This document shows positions 43,180 to 54,829 of a stretch of DNA of 64,000 nt, one piece after another (within the stretch, counting starts at the first letter, position 1; every line of letters begins with the position of its first letter). Position numbers and translations under genes: made by a program. The stretch is from Progne subis subis. Its lineage: Eukaryota; Chordata; Aves; Passeriformes; Hirundinidae. The stretch is from NCBI GenBank assembly GCA_022316685.1, contig JAKJHU010000256.1, forward strand, positions 1-64,000. The letters run 5' to 3'. The notes under the pieces were generated by a model. That model worked only from the letters and a program-made list of their open reading frames with translations, made no database searches and was not told where the DNA came from.

Positions 43180-46100
43180 ATGATTGGGCAACTCGCTGCT
43201 GCAGTTTGCTCTGTCTATGGCATTACTTATTCCGGCTATTACCTGACTCACCTGGCACATAAGTAGAGGTTTTCTCTAGGCAGAACCTAATTTGGCTTTT
43301 GTATGTCTTCCTGTTTTTTCTTAGTGACTGGGTGGGTTCTGAAACAGAAAGACAATTAGGATGCCAATGGTTTGGTAAAGCTGCTGTCAACACGTTCAGC
43401 TCTAAAGGGGGTATCTGTAGCCACAGGGGCAGCGTTTGCAAGGGAACCTGCAGGGCTTCTGTTCTCTCCACGGGACAGTCTGTGGCAGCAGAGTCTGTCC
43501 TTCCCTCAGTTTGCAGGGTCAAGCAGGACAACTTTGAAAAGGTGGACTGGGAGATCTCAGAAGGCCTTCTAAAAGGTTCTTCCCAGAATTCAGAGAAAGC
43601 TTCTTTTTTCTAAATTTTGTCATGAAATGATTTGGCTGTCTAACTTGACCTTTGACTGAGTGCTAAAATAGTGATTCCCTTGGCAATGAAGAGCAAACTC
43701 CAAAGCACTGAGTGTCTGCTCCTGAACCCAGGAGGTGCTGCTCTGCTGTTTCACAATAGAACTGCCACAGCTCACAGGGAGTTTGGGGAAGCTTTTGTGG
43801 GCAACCCTTTTCAGCAAGTTAATGAGAATTAGTGCCTGCAACTGATTTTGAAAAAAAAAGTACCTGAAGGAGAGGATTAGAAACACTGTTTTATGTATTT
43901 GGTAGAACAGAAGCTCTGTGTGTTAAAGAACAGTTTGCATTATCTTGATCAAATTTGTGTTCCTTTGCTGGCAAAACAAGCCAAAGTGTAGACACACACA
44001 AGAATATTGTCCTGTAGTCTTGCTGGCTGTGGGAAAGAACTGTGTCTCCTGGAGGGATGTGGTGAAATGAAAAATATTCCATTTGTGTTGAGTTCTTCTG
44101 AGGGATTCACCAGCCCAGGCAGTTTTCTCAAAGAATTTGCTTCATTTTCCTTACCCACTGCAGGTCACCTGACCCGTGTATTCAGAGGTGATGATCCTGA
44201 GGTGAGTGGGAAATGAACCTTTCATGTTCCCAGTGTTTCACAATTGTGGAGCAAGCTGTGAGCTTGGCCAGGGGCAGTAGAGTGTGGAGGGCAAGTTGGA
44301 TAGGCTGAAAGAAAATCCATTTCCATGTCTGCAGCAGCAGGAGCAAAGGCCTTGCTGGCTATTTCCTACTTTTCCCTTTGGGAGCTTTAAAGAACTAAAA
44401 AGCTCAGTTTTGCAGAGACAACATTGCTTGCTGATTGTAGCCAGGGAGGAATACTGAATTCAGAGCCATGGGCAGTTCTCTTGAATCAGCCCATTTGAAT
44501 TTAGTTGGAGTGACTTAGAATCCCATGGCTATCAGAGCTTCCGATTTCTCCTTAGTCGAGCTGGTTGTAGATGGGAAAGGAAAGAAGGTTCTAAATGATA
44601 GGTGGAGGGCTGTCCCTCATGCTTCTCTCTTTCCACAGAGCACAGAAGCAACAGCACTCTCTGCCCTGGCTCCCTCTGCTCCTGGAGAAGAGGCCAAAGA
44701 GGAGCCAAAGGAGGGAAATTACTGCCTGATTCCAGCTGTGGTCACAGCACAGCTGGAATATTCCAAGCCAGTAAGTGCCACTTCTGGTGGCTGCTGTCTT
44801 GAGTGCAAGGCAGAGCTGCAGGTTTGTGGCCAGGCAGCACTTGCTGCTGAGGGCTGAGGATGCTGAGTGCTGGAGTCCTGCCAGCACCTAGCAATTGCCC
44901 CAGCCAGTGACAGCTGGAAAATGGGCTTGGATCTGTGTGGTAGAGTGCGTTTTGTTATTATTTATTTAATGTAATTTATATTGAGTTTTATGTATTGGTT
45001 CGTTCCTTGTAACCCCGTATTTATGTTATGGTTCAGACTTGCTTACCACAAAGTGGAGCCTAGTTCGTTTTCTGTCAGTCATCCCTTCCCCCTGTACCCA
45101 AGTTGTCAATCCCCTCTCTCTCCCCTTGGGCGCCCTGTCTATCACTCCCAGACCCTTCCCCTGGCTTCTGGAAAGCTCCAGGGAGGGCGTCGAGTGATAG
45201 GCCGGGGCCCTGGAAATCCCCTCCCGTCGTTTTGTGGTTGGTCCCCTGTTCCATGGTTTACACCCCCAGTTCTATGATTCGCTGACCAGTTGTAGCCACC
45301 CCTGTTTCCACCCCCCTTTATAAGCTCCTGCACACCTGTCCTCGCGGCTCTCCTGGGCAGGGGATCAGGGAGTGCTGAGCTCCGTGCTCTATCTCCCTGC
45401 AATAAACGCTGGTTTACCCTGCCTGGAGGAGTCTCCCTTTCTTCGGCTGCCGCGGTTGCGTTCTACATCGGTCCACTCGCTGCTAAGAACCCACGGGGAG
45501 GAGGCGGCTCGCCCGACGTGCCGCCCCGACCCATCCACGTTGCTGCAGTGCATAACTGAGCTGGCCTGCGGCCGCGCTGCAAGCACAAGGACGGACACTG
45601 CGACAGCGGTCTGGCGCCCATCGCGGGGACCCCCGGCCACGTGGCGGACCCCGCGTTACGGCTTTGGGTCGGAACGAAGTCCGGCCGAAGAATCCTTGGA
45701 CGCCCGCTCCCCCTGCTGGAGCGGCTCACACCACGCTCGCAGGGCAGAAGAGGACAGCCCTTAGCACCCGGAGGGTCCTCTTCAGGCGGCCAAGCCCACA
45801 CCACCAGGTTTTATTTGGTTCCAGGAGGGGGTAAGTTACCCTTCGGGAGGGGACTTACTTTAAAGGAGGGTTCTTCGGGGAAGGAAGACCCTAATTCGGG
45901 AAGGGATCCCCCCTTTCGTGGGAGATCCTAGGCTGCGCAGCTCAGGGGGTGGAGGTTTGCCCCACGCTCCTGCGGGATCCCTCCTCGGAACACGCTTTGG
46001 TTTTTTTCTGTTCTTTAAAATTTAATTTAAGGACAGTGGTTCGGAGTTCGGGAGAGTGAAGACCCCGAAAGTTTTAAAGCCACCCGTTTTTTTTTCTTCG

Positions 46101-49100
46101 TCGCGGCTCCCCAGGCTCGGTCGGTTTCGCAATCACCCAGATTTAAGAGTTGGTCCGCGGTTTGCTATTTTGTTACATTTTACTTTTGCCTAAGTGACTG
46201 TGTGGGTGGGCGGCAGGCTTCAGAGAGATGGGTGCTCAGCTCTCAGCCGCTGAAAAGGGATTGTATCATAGTTTAAATTGCCTAGTTGAGCTCGCCAATT
46301 TAACAGTTACAAAAGGCGAGCTGAAAAAGTTAGTCCGATGGCTGTTTCTGCATTTTCCTCAAACATCTCCGGAGCAAGTCTACAGCCCTAAATTTTGGAG
46401 GGCTGTGAATAATAAAATACATAATTTGGCTCTCTCCAGAGACAAAAAAGCATCAGAATTTTTTAATTTGGCCACACAGCTTTCAGCTGCATAAGTAAAA
46501 GTACAGAAAGGGGTGCAGAAACAGCCAACACAGACCCCCTGTTCTCCCCAATCCCTTCCCTCGTGTCCCCAGAATGGAACCCTGAAGGGAGCAGCAGGAA
46601 CTCTGCCTGCTGGCTCAGGCTCCCCCAGGACTCCCCGATCCCCCTGCCCGGCCAGTCCTAGCCAGACTGCTCGGGGCTTCTCAGGCAGCCCTGGCCGGGC
46701 TGCTCGAGAATCTCACCCACCCTCATATTCCCTAGTTAATAAACCCAAAGTTCGTTTTAGTGTTTCAGAGGGGCCAACACAAAATGGAGTCCCCTGCCCT
46801 TGTCCCCAAGATGGAGGGGGCCGCATGGCCCTGTCCTCCCCATCCCCCTATCCTCCTTCGTTCAATCCCTTTCTTCCCGCCCTTGATCAGCCCAACCCCT
46901 TCCTCTCCTCGGCCCCTCCTATCCCCCAGAAGGCTCCACCCATGCATCCTCCCTCTCCCACGACCACTCCCACAGCTCCTCCTGTGAAAACGCCCCTCCC
47001 AGGGAAACGCCCAGAAGTCTTGGGCGTCATCCCAGACCACTCCCCCCACCAAAAGACACGCCTCCTGGGCTGCTGGTTCCCACACTCCCCGCCCGGTTCC
47101 CACGGTCTGGAACAGGGGAGGGTGGGGCCGGAGCCTGTGTCTACTGAGGCACAGCTGCCTCACCCTATCCCCTCATTAGCCCCAGTCACTTACAAAGCCT
47201 CCTGAGGAGGGCACAACATTCGTGCGGTCCATCACCCATTCTCCCAAGCTACCATCCGGGACCTGTGCAAGGCCCATCGGGATTATGGACGGGACAGCCC
47301 CTATTTTAGGGGACTGCTCTGCTCTGATCTCGAGGGAGCCGTGGTTATTCCTGCTGATCTTAAGCAGTTGTTTTCCTGCCTGATGGACTCCACGGAGTTC
47401 AAGCTGTGGGAAGCAGCGTGGAAGCAGCTGCTTAAGGAAGCATTGCCAGGTCTCCTTGTCGACCCTGAGACAGCGGTCGACGAGGATGGGGGTGCCCTCA
47501 CCCTGGAACACCTTATGGGTGAGGGAAGGTGGGTGGATCCGACGGACCAAGCGTCGTCTATTCCAATAAAAGCCCTCAATTTAGCGCGGGAACATGCGGT
47601 GACTGCATTCTTTGGTATGATGCCAGAGGGTCCGGTAGTGCCTTATTATAAGATCATGCAAGACACAAAAGAACCATTTACCAAGTTTGTAGAAAGGCTC
47701 ACCTGAGCTATTGAAGTTCAGGTTTCAGACGTGGCAGTGAGGAATGGTATGCTAAGGGAAATGGTGTTCGCAAATGCGAATGGTTTATGCAGAAATGCAA
47801 TTTTGAGTTTACCCTTGGACCCCCCTCCTACCATTCAGGACATGCTCAGGGTGTGCCAGCTGAAGGTTCCTTTTATGCAGGGTAACGAACCGGACCCAAA
47901 ACAAAAACAACCTAGGATAGCTACTATCACTGGCAATCGGTCGTTCTCTACCAGAGACCCAAACTGCAGGCCGCATGTTCCGCAAAGGAATAGGTGTATT
48001 ATATGCCGGGAGCCGGGGCACTGGGCAAACAACTGCCCATTGAGGGAAGATATTGAGCTTTTGAAGATAAAAAAAAGGGGGAGGGGGGGGAGGAGGGAGA
48101 ACAGGGGTGGAGGGCGGAGGCCCCCGCCAGTTAAACTGAAGGAGGAGCGCAGGTCCGCCCGGCGCTATGATAAAAACAGGGCGGACCAGGCAGTGGGAGA
48201 AAGGGAGGAGAAAGTGAGCGCCGATGAAACGCTGCCTAAAGGAACTACAACTACCGGACTGGACAAATTACCTGATAAGACATTTCAAACTGACCATGAC
48301 TTAACCAAACAGATTCTTGTTACAACCTCTAGGCATGAGCCTTTTAAGTTACAGCTTTCTGAGGCCGTGTACTTAAGGACCACGGAGTGGACCTTCCTTT
48401 CCTTAAACATCAAGGAGCAGAGTGCCTGGCCAGTCCTAGGGAAGGAGTTCATCGTCATCGGGGATTGTAAGTACACCCCGCAAGAGATCGAGATTCTCCC
48501 AGGAGTGTTGGTCAACGACCCTGGGAAGCTCGTTCTCTGGCTGCGATGCACCCATCCGCCGACATTTCTCCCAAAAGGCCAAATCATCGCCCAAATCATC
48601 CCTACCCGGGGACCAAGCAAAACATCGACAGTCCCGGTGGCTTGCCCAGTGCAAGCCATCACAGAAGAGAGGCCCCGGGTAGCGTGTGAGTTCACGGTGG
48701 GTGGGGAAACCCTTAACATCCTGGGTCTTTTAGACACCGGCGCAGACGTGACGATCGTGGCAGCGCAGGATTGGCCGTCACATTGGGCTCTGCAAGACGT
48801 GGCTGGACAAGTCCAAGGTGTAGGAGGGTCGCAATTGGCACGACAATCTAAGAGCATAGTACAAATTAGGGGGCCGAAAGGGCAATTGGCGAACATATGC
48901 CTTTTCGTTTTGAATTATAAGGAACCTCTGCTTGGAAGAGATCTCATGTCTCAATGGGGGGTCAAGATTGACATACCCGACCCCTCAGTGGAAATTTCCA
49001 CCATGGCCATTGGAGAGCGTCCCACCAAAAAACTAAATTGGCTGACAAATGATCCAGTTTGGGTGGAGCAATGGCCGCTGTCAAAACAAAAATTAAAAGC

Positions 49101-52100
49101 GCTCGAGGAGCTCGTGGAGGAGCAATTACGTAAAGGACATATTGTCGAAACAGACAGCCCTTGGAATTCTCTGGTTTTTGTCATCCAAAAGCCGGGGAAG
49201 GACAAGTGGCACCTCCTCCAGGACCTCCGCCAAATAAACAATGTAATTGAAGACATGGGGTCCCTCCAACCTGGGATGCCTTCCCCAACTATGCTCCCCC
49301 AAAATTGGCAATTGGCAATAATAGATACAAAAGACTGCTTTTTCCATATTCCCCTACACCCGGACAATGCCCCACGTTTTGCCTTCTCGGTACCTACCAT
49401 CAACCGGGAAGCCCCAAGGAAGCGATATCACTGGCAGGTGCTTCCTCAGGGAATGAAGAACAGCCCAGTTATCTGCCAGTGGTATGTCGCCTCCTTGCTG
49501 TCCCCTGTCCGCGCAGCCGCGAGCCAGGCTCTCATCCATCACTATATGGATGATGTCCTGGTGTGCGCCCCGAACGACGATGAACTTACACACGCGCTTG
49601 ACCTGACAATCAATGCATTGATTGCTGCAGAGTTCGAGCTGCAGGAGGAGAAAGTTCAACGGATGCCACCATGGAAGTACCTTGGGCTGGAGGTCAGCAA
49701 GCAGACCATTGTGCCGCAAAAATTGGCCATCAAAACAAAAGTGAGTACTCTCACGGATGTCCACCAACTGTGTGGGGCTTTGAATTGGGTAAGACCCTGG
49801 CTAGGTCTGACCACTGAGGACTTAGCCCCCCTTTTCAATTTATTGAAAGGGGGAGAGGAGCTTAGTTCTCCTAGGGTTCTTACCCCAGAGGCGGAGAAAG
49901 CTCTGGAGAGGATTCAGGACGCAATGTCCTCAAGGCAAGCTCACAGATTTGACCCCGAGCTGCCTTTCAAATTTATCATCATGGGGAAGTTACCACACCT
50001 CCACGGGATGATCTTCCAGTGGAGGGACATCCCGAAAAAGGACCGAGACGGGAAAGATCCACTCTCCATCATAGAGTGGGTCTTCCTGAGTCACCACCGG
50101 TCCAAAAGGCTGACCCGGCCGCAAGAGTTGGTGGCTGAGCTGATCCGAAAGGCAAGGCTTCGGATCAGAGAATTGGCAGGATGTGACTTTGCGTGCATTC
50201 ACATCCCAATTGGATTATGCTCAGGCCAAATTTCGAAAGCAATGTTGGAACACTTGCTTCAGGAGAACGAAGCGTTACAGTTCGCTCTAGACTCCTTTGC
50301 TGGGCAAATTTCAATTCATCGGCCTGCCCACAAAATTTTCAATCAGGATGTCAAATTTGTATTATCACTCAAGGAGGTTCAAAGCAGAAGACCACTCAAG
50401 GCCTTAACTGTTTTTACAGACGCGTCCGGAAGGTCCCACAAGTCGGTCTTGACTTGGAAGGACCCTCAAACTCAGCAGTGGGAGGCTGATATCGCTGAGG
50501 TGGAAGGATCACCTCAGGTTGCTGAGTTGGCCGCAGTCGTTAGGGCATTTGAGAGGTTTTCTGAACCTTTTAATCTGGTCACAGACTCCGCATATGTTGC
50601 GGGGGTGGTGTCTAGAGCGGAGCAAGCTGTCTTGCAAGAAGTGTCCAACATCGCTCTGTACGAGTTGCTCTCAAAATTAGTTAAACTAGTCTCCCACCGA
50701 GAGCAACCATTTTTTGTAATGCACACAAGGTCACACACAGATTTGCCGGGGTTCATTGCGGAGGGAAACAGGAAGGCGGATGCCCTCGCTGCCCCTGCCG
50801 AGATGGCCCCTCTGCCAAACATCTTCCAACAGGCTAAACTCAGTCACCAACTGTTCCACCAGAACGCGCCTGGCCTTGTTCGCCACTTCCACCTAACGCG
50901 GGAACAGGCCAAGGCGATCGTGGCTGTGTGTCCGTCCTGCTCCCGACATGCGATCCCAACTTTGCATGCGGGGGTTAATCCCCGGGGGCTCAAAAGCTGT
51001 GAAGTGTGGCAAACAGATGTCACTCACTTCCCCGAATTCGGCCGTCAAAAGTATATTCATGTGTCCGTAGATACCTTCTCTGGAGCAGTCTTTGCTTCTG
51101 CCCACACAGGAGAGAAGGCAGGGGACGTCATTAAACATCTTATCCATGCCTTCTCCTTTATGGGTATCCCGAGAGAACTGAAGACAGATAACGGCCCGGC
51201 GTACAAATCCAGGGAGCTCTGCAGCTTCCTGCAGCAATGGGGGGTGGATCATAAGACCGGCATCCCCCACTCCCCCACAGGTCAAGTCGTGGTGGAGAGG
51301 ACCCATCAAAACATCAAGAGAGTTTTACATCAGCAGCAGCGGGTCCTCAAGACAGAAACACCGTCTGTCAGGCTGGCCAGGGCGCTTTTCACAATCAACT
51401 TTTTAAATTGTTCTTTCGAAGGTTTAAATCCACCCGTGGTGCGGCATTTTAACGATAAAGCATCTTTTTCCATCAAAGACAGGCCGCCAGTCATGGTCAG
51501 GGATCCTGAGTCTGGAAGGACGGAAGGGCCTCATGACCTGGTCACATGGGGACGTGGGTACGCTTGCGTGTCCACCCCCACGGGGCCAAGGTGGATTCCA
51601 TCAAAGTGGGTAAGGCCCTATGTCCCTAAGGGCTCAGGATCAAAAAGGGTGACAAGTCCACAGGTAGCGGAGGCAGCGTGGAGGCGAAAGAGGAAGGAAC
51701 ATCAACATTCCTGGGCGGAGCTCCCTTTCTCTAACTGTTCTGAATTTATGTAATCCCTATCTATTATTATGTTCTGTAACCTTTGTATTTAGTTGTCTTT
51801 CAGTTATAATGATGAAGTCTATCCCAGCCGGATCCCCTACTCCAAGGAAGAAGTCATCTGATCCTTGGAGTCACCAACTGGGGCATTTCTGGCTGGGTTT
51901 CATCAATTATAAAGACAGTTTTGTTGTGTTTGTTTATTTTAATGTTGATTTTGATTGCGTTTGGTATCATCAAGAGAAGAGTGTACAATTTGGTTTCCGC
52001 CACCACTCACTCCCCCAACATAAATCATCTCACCGTGACACCTGGAAAGGATGGACTGGAGACGGAGGAAGAGCTGGAGTGGGACCGTGAAGAGGACGAC

Positions 52101-54458
52101 GACCGGAACCCCGACGAAGAAAATCATGGACTGGGGTGTCCGACCTAACAGGAGTGCTTTGCGGAGACCTACCCGGCATCCGAATATCTACCTCCCCCAT
52201 TCCAAGTCACCTCCTCTTTAAGAACAGAAAAGGGAGAGATGTGGTGGTGTGCGTTTTGTTTTTATTTATTTAATGTAATTTATATTGAGTTTTATGTATT
52301 GGTTCGTTCCTTGTAACCCCATATTTATGTTATGGTTCAGACTTGCTTACCACAACGTGGAGCCTAGTTCGTTTTCTGTCAGTCATCCCTTCCCCCTGTA
52401 CCCAAGTTGTCAATCCCCTCTCTCTCCCCTTGGGCGCCCTGTCTATCACTCCCAGACCCTTCCCCTGGCTTCTGGAAAGCTCCAGGGAGGGCGTCGAGTG
52501 ATAGGCCGGGGCCCTGGAAATCCCCTCCCGTCATTTTGTGGTTGGTCCCCTGTTCCATGGTTTACACCCCCAGTTACCCCCCCCAGTTCTATGATTCGCT
52601 GACCAGTTGTAGCCACCCCTGTTTCCACCCCCCTTTATAAGCTCGTGCACGCACCTGTCCTCGTGGCTCTTCTGGGCAGGGGAACAGGGAGTGTTGAGAG
52701 CTCCGTGCTCTATCTCCCTTGCAATAAACGCTGGTTTACCCTGCCTGGAGGAGTCTCCCTTTCTTCGGCCGCCGCAGTTGCGTTCTACATCGGTCCACTC
52801 ACCGCTGGTGCAGGGGAATTAAGAACCCACGGGGGAGGAGGCGGCTCGCCCGACGTGCCGCCCCGACCCATCCACGTTGCTGCAGTGCATAACTGAGCTA
52901 GCCTGCGGCCGCACTGCAAGCGCGAGGACGGACACTGCAACAGATCTGCAGTGTTGAGGCACCAAAGAGCTGGTGTCTGGGTGGGAGCATCTGGCTGCTT
53001 GGCTCAGTGGAGCTCTATCTCTTGGCTTCTGCAGTGCTATGGCCAAGGGTGCACGGGGTCCTTCTGGAGCTCACAAGGCTTTGTTGTTTTGTTTTCCCTT
53101 TTGGGAAACCTGTGGTTGGCTTGTGGAACTGTTCTGTAGTTTTCCTGAGGAATTCTTCACTTCTCCAGAGTCTTTTGGCCCACCTGTCTTTTGGTTTTCC
53201 AGAAGCTGCAAGGCGCTGATTGTGTTGTACATGAAGCTCTGGGGGTTCATTCTTGTCCCGTGTGGCAAAAGAAACCAACCGTGTAGTTCTGAACCCTTCT
53301 TCTGAGGCAAAACCCAGAAGCAGCAGGTTTCTGTTGGTCCATTTTGGGTGAAGTCTGCAGCTTTGAAAACTGCATTGGAGCCTCGAGTGGAGTGAAGCTG
53401 CAGGTCCTTGACTGCTCTCTTGTGTTGCTAAGAACAGCAAGGACATCTTGAAATGCTGGATGCTGGATTTGAAGTGCAATGTGCACCTCTGTGCCTGGGG
53501 AGCTGCCTGGGACAAAAGGAGCCAGGGGTGCGGGTCAAGAGCAGCTGAACAGGAGCCAGCGTGTGCCCAGGTGGCCAAGAAGGCCAAGGGCATCCTGGCC
53601 TGGGGCAGCAAGAGTGGGGCAGCAGGAGCAGGGCAGTGACCGTCCCCCTGTGCTGGGCACTCTTCCTCAGAGCTGAACTTCTCACCCTGCTCTCTTGTGC
53701 ATGTCTGCTGATCCTTTGGGCACAGTCCAAGCCATAAGGCTGCTCTCATCTACTTCCAGGCACCCAAGGAGCCTCGTTATCTCAGTGTCCTTGGGAGTTT
53801 AGCAAACCTGCATCCTGTTCCACTCAACATCCTTCTCCTGATCAGCTCTCCTTGCATTCCTTCATGCTGTTTTCGTGTGCACGTCCTGTCTTTTCCTTCC
53901 CAGGCCTCTTTCTAATCAATGCCTTCTAATTTCTATTCCCGTATTTCAATCCAGGGATCCATCCAGCACCTTGTGGAACAGCAGGACGTGGAACACAGTG
54001 GGGATGTGTCAGCAGCAGTGACACCCACTTCAGCAGGGGCAGAGAGTGGTGCACATGAGAGCCTCAGCCCCTCAGCTGATGAGCCGCTCTTCTTGAATGC
54101 AGCTGAGCACATGCACACTGAGGTGGTTAAGGAGGCCGTGCTTGTGGCCCGGAGAGCCTTGGAGGAGCCAGAAGATCCCTGCGAGCAGAAACAAAGTGGA
54201 GATGAAGAGATGGGAGCAAAAGCCAGAGCAGCAGAGGCAGAGAGCCCTGCCTATGTCCCACACAGCCCCAGAGCCGATGGCCTGCTTCTCCTGGACACAG
54301 CCCAGTCCATGGCAGCCTCAGCAGAAGGGACAGAGAGCCCAGGACATACTGTGCACAGTCCAACTGCTGACGCTCCGCTATTCCTGCACCACAGGGGCTT
54401 CCTCCAGACTGAGGGGCTTAAGAGGGCTGTGCTGATGGTCCAGGAACCATTGGAATAG
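43180..54458 (+). CDS. Five-exon host gene, unrecognised, holding ERV3 in intron 4
   Basis: Coding exons 43180-43262, 43325-43374, 44164-44201, 44639-44770 and 53955-54458 all have GT/AG borders and fit in phase (83+50+38+132+504 = 807 bases, 268 residues plus stop). The start is MIGQLAAAVCSVYGITYSGY, a hydrophobic N-terminus that could be a signal or anchor. The middle is short and acidic (FRGDDPE; EEAKEEPKEG). Exon 5 contains at least three degenerate repeats built on ESP…HSP-x-AD-x-PLFL and ending in an acidic EEPE-like helix. A further repeat follows the TAG in the same style, so the stop (GAG to TAG) may be secondary. I do not recognise the family. Intron 4 is 9.2 kb because ERV3 (44936-52942) lies in it in the sense direction. 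Confidence 0.6.
44930..44935 (+). repeat. ERV3 target-site duplication, left (GATCTG)
   Basis: GATCTG before the 5' LTR equals 52943-52948 after the 3' LTR. Confidence 0.9.
44936..45605 (+). mobile_element. ERV3 5' LTR
   Basis: It runs from TGTGGTAGAGTGCG to ACACTGCGACA. A TATA box (TTTATAAG) lies at 45317-45324 and a poly(A) signal AATAAA at 45401-45406, so R probably starts near 45345. CTCCCC-rich promoter sequence precedes the TATA box. Confidence 0.88.
45612..45629 (+). other. ERV3 primer-binding site, tRNA-Lys-like
   Basis: TGGCGCCCATCGCGGGGA starts six bases after the LTR. It resembles the tRNA-Lys1,2 site of betaretroviruses, with a few differences. Confidence 0.65.
45830..46227 (+). 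other. ERV3 leader with strong splice donor
   Basis: A donor-like GGGGGTAAGTTA lies at about 45828-45839. The leader is long, partly T/A-rich and contains upstream open frames. The gag ATG at 46228 follows AGAGAG. Confidence 0.5.
46228..51753 (+). pseudogene. gag-pro-pol: ERV3 gag-pro-pol in one reading frame
   Basis: From ATG 46228 (MGAQLSAAEK, a myristoylation-type start) to the stop at 51751 the frame never changes over 1,842 codons. It is interrupted only by TAA 46492, TGA 47203 and TGA 47704. In order it has matrix, a proline-rich stretch, capsid with the major-homology region (EPFTKFVERLT, cut by the third stop) and one zinc knuckle (CIICREPGHWANNC, 47995-48036). Then come a basic region, a dUTPase-like segment, protease (LLDTGADVTIV near 48727), RT (HYMDDVL near 49540), RNase H (FTDASGR, AELAAVVRAF, TDSAY), and integrase (HHCC, WQTDVTH, KTDNGPAY, VVERTHQ). 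The last 1,349 codons (47707-51753) are uninterrupted and retain all catalytic residues I can check. The three stops are each one C-to-T change from a sense codon. Confidence 0.9.
51809..52148 (+). pseudogene. ERV3 reduced env-like remnant
   Basis: Between pol and the 3' LTR only about 490 bases remain. A 93-codon frame begins at 51809 (MMKSIPAGSPTPRKK). In another frame, 51921-52148, lies a hydrophobic segment (LCLFILMLILIAFGII) followed by KRR and an acidic tail (EEELEWDREEDDD). This could be the anchor and tail of a lost envelope, with the surface subunit and ectodomain deleted, or a small membrane protein. No CX6CC motif is present. Confidence 0.5.
52221..52239 (+). other. ERV3 polypurine tract
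   Basis: AGAACAGAAAAGGGAGAGA lies directly before the 3' LTR. Confidence 0.75.
52240..52942 (+). mobile_element. ERV3 3' LTR
   Basis: It begins TGTGGTGGTGTGCG and ends ACACTGCAACA, with TATA at 52634-52641 and AATAAA at 52723-52728. It has small insertions relative to the 5' LTR, for example near 52575 and 52805. Confidence 0.88.
52943..52948 (+). repeat. ERV3 target-site duplication, right (GATCTG)
   Basis: It is identical to 44930-44935. Confidence 0.9.
52949..53954. other. Remainder of host intron 4
   Basis: This intronic sequence runs to the TTTCAATCCAG acceptor at 53954. Open frames on either strand show no domain. Confidence 0.5.
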
Positions 54459-54639
54459 CCAAAAGAAGCGCAGAAGCAGGAAGGAAGCATGCAGGAGGCA
54501 GGAGCACGCAGAGACAGAGAGCCTGGCACATGCCCCACACAGCCCCACAGTCCATGACCCACCTCTGCTGGAAACAGCAGAGTGTGACAGGAGGGGCTTT
54601 CCCCTCTTCTTTGTGTCTTCTTCTTTTGTAGGGTTTGAA

Positions 54640-54815
54640 TGGATAAAAACCAATCTATCTATCCACCTATACATGTACCTATAGATCCATTTATATAGAC
54701 ACCTCTATTTATATAGACACAAATATGTACACATATGTATATATTTATAAATACATACACATATATTCCTCTATCTATATCCATGTCTATATCTGTATCC
54801 ACATGTGTAATGCAC
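54640..54815. repeat. A/T-rich simple repeat (TATCTATA/ACATATG type)
   Basis: It is a low-complexity run of TATA, TCTATC and ACATAT words. Confidence 0.85.
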
Positions 54816-54829
54816 CCCTAGGAGTTAGT

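Larger units (their letters stand above)
44936..52942 (+). mobile_element. ERV3: single-frame gag-pro-pol provirus, env reduced
   Basis: The order is 5' LTR 44936-45605, primer site, 600-base leader, gag-pro-pol in one frame (46228-51753), a short env-like remnant, polypurine tract and 3' LTR 52240-52942, with matching GATCTG flanks. The LTRs differ by about 3-4% plus small indels. The body is betaretrovirus-like: a Lys-type primer site, a dUTPase-like segment and HYMDD RT. Unlike betaretroviruses it needs no frameshift between genes. It sits in intron 4 of the host gene, in the same direction. Confidence 0.9.

Noticed and set aside
42853..43266. 137-codon plus-strand frame as a single-exon gene
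   Set aside because: Only its last 28 codons (from ATG 43180) fit an exon that continues in phase through splicing; the upstream part lacks support.
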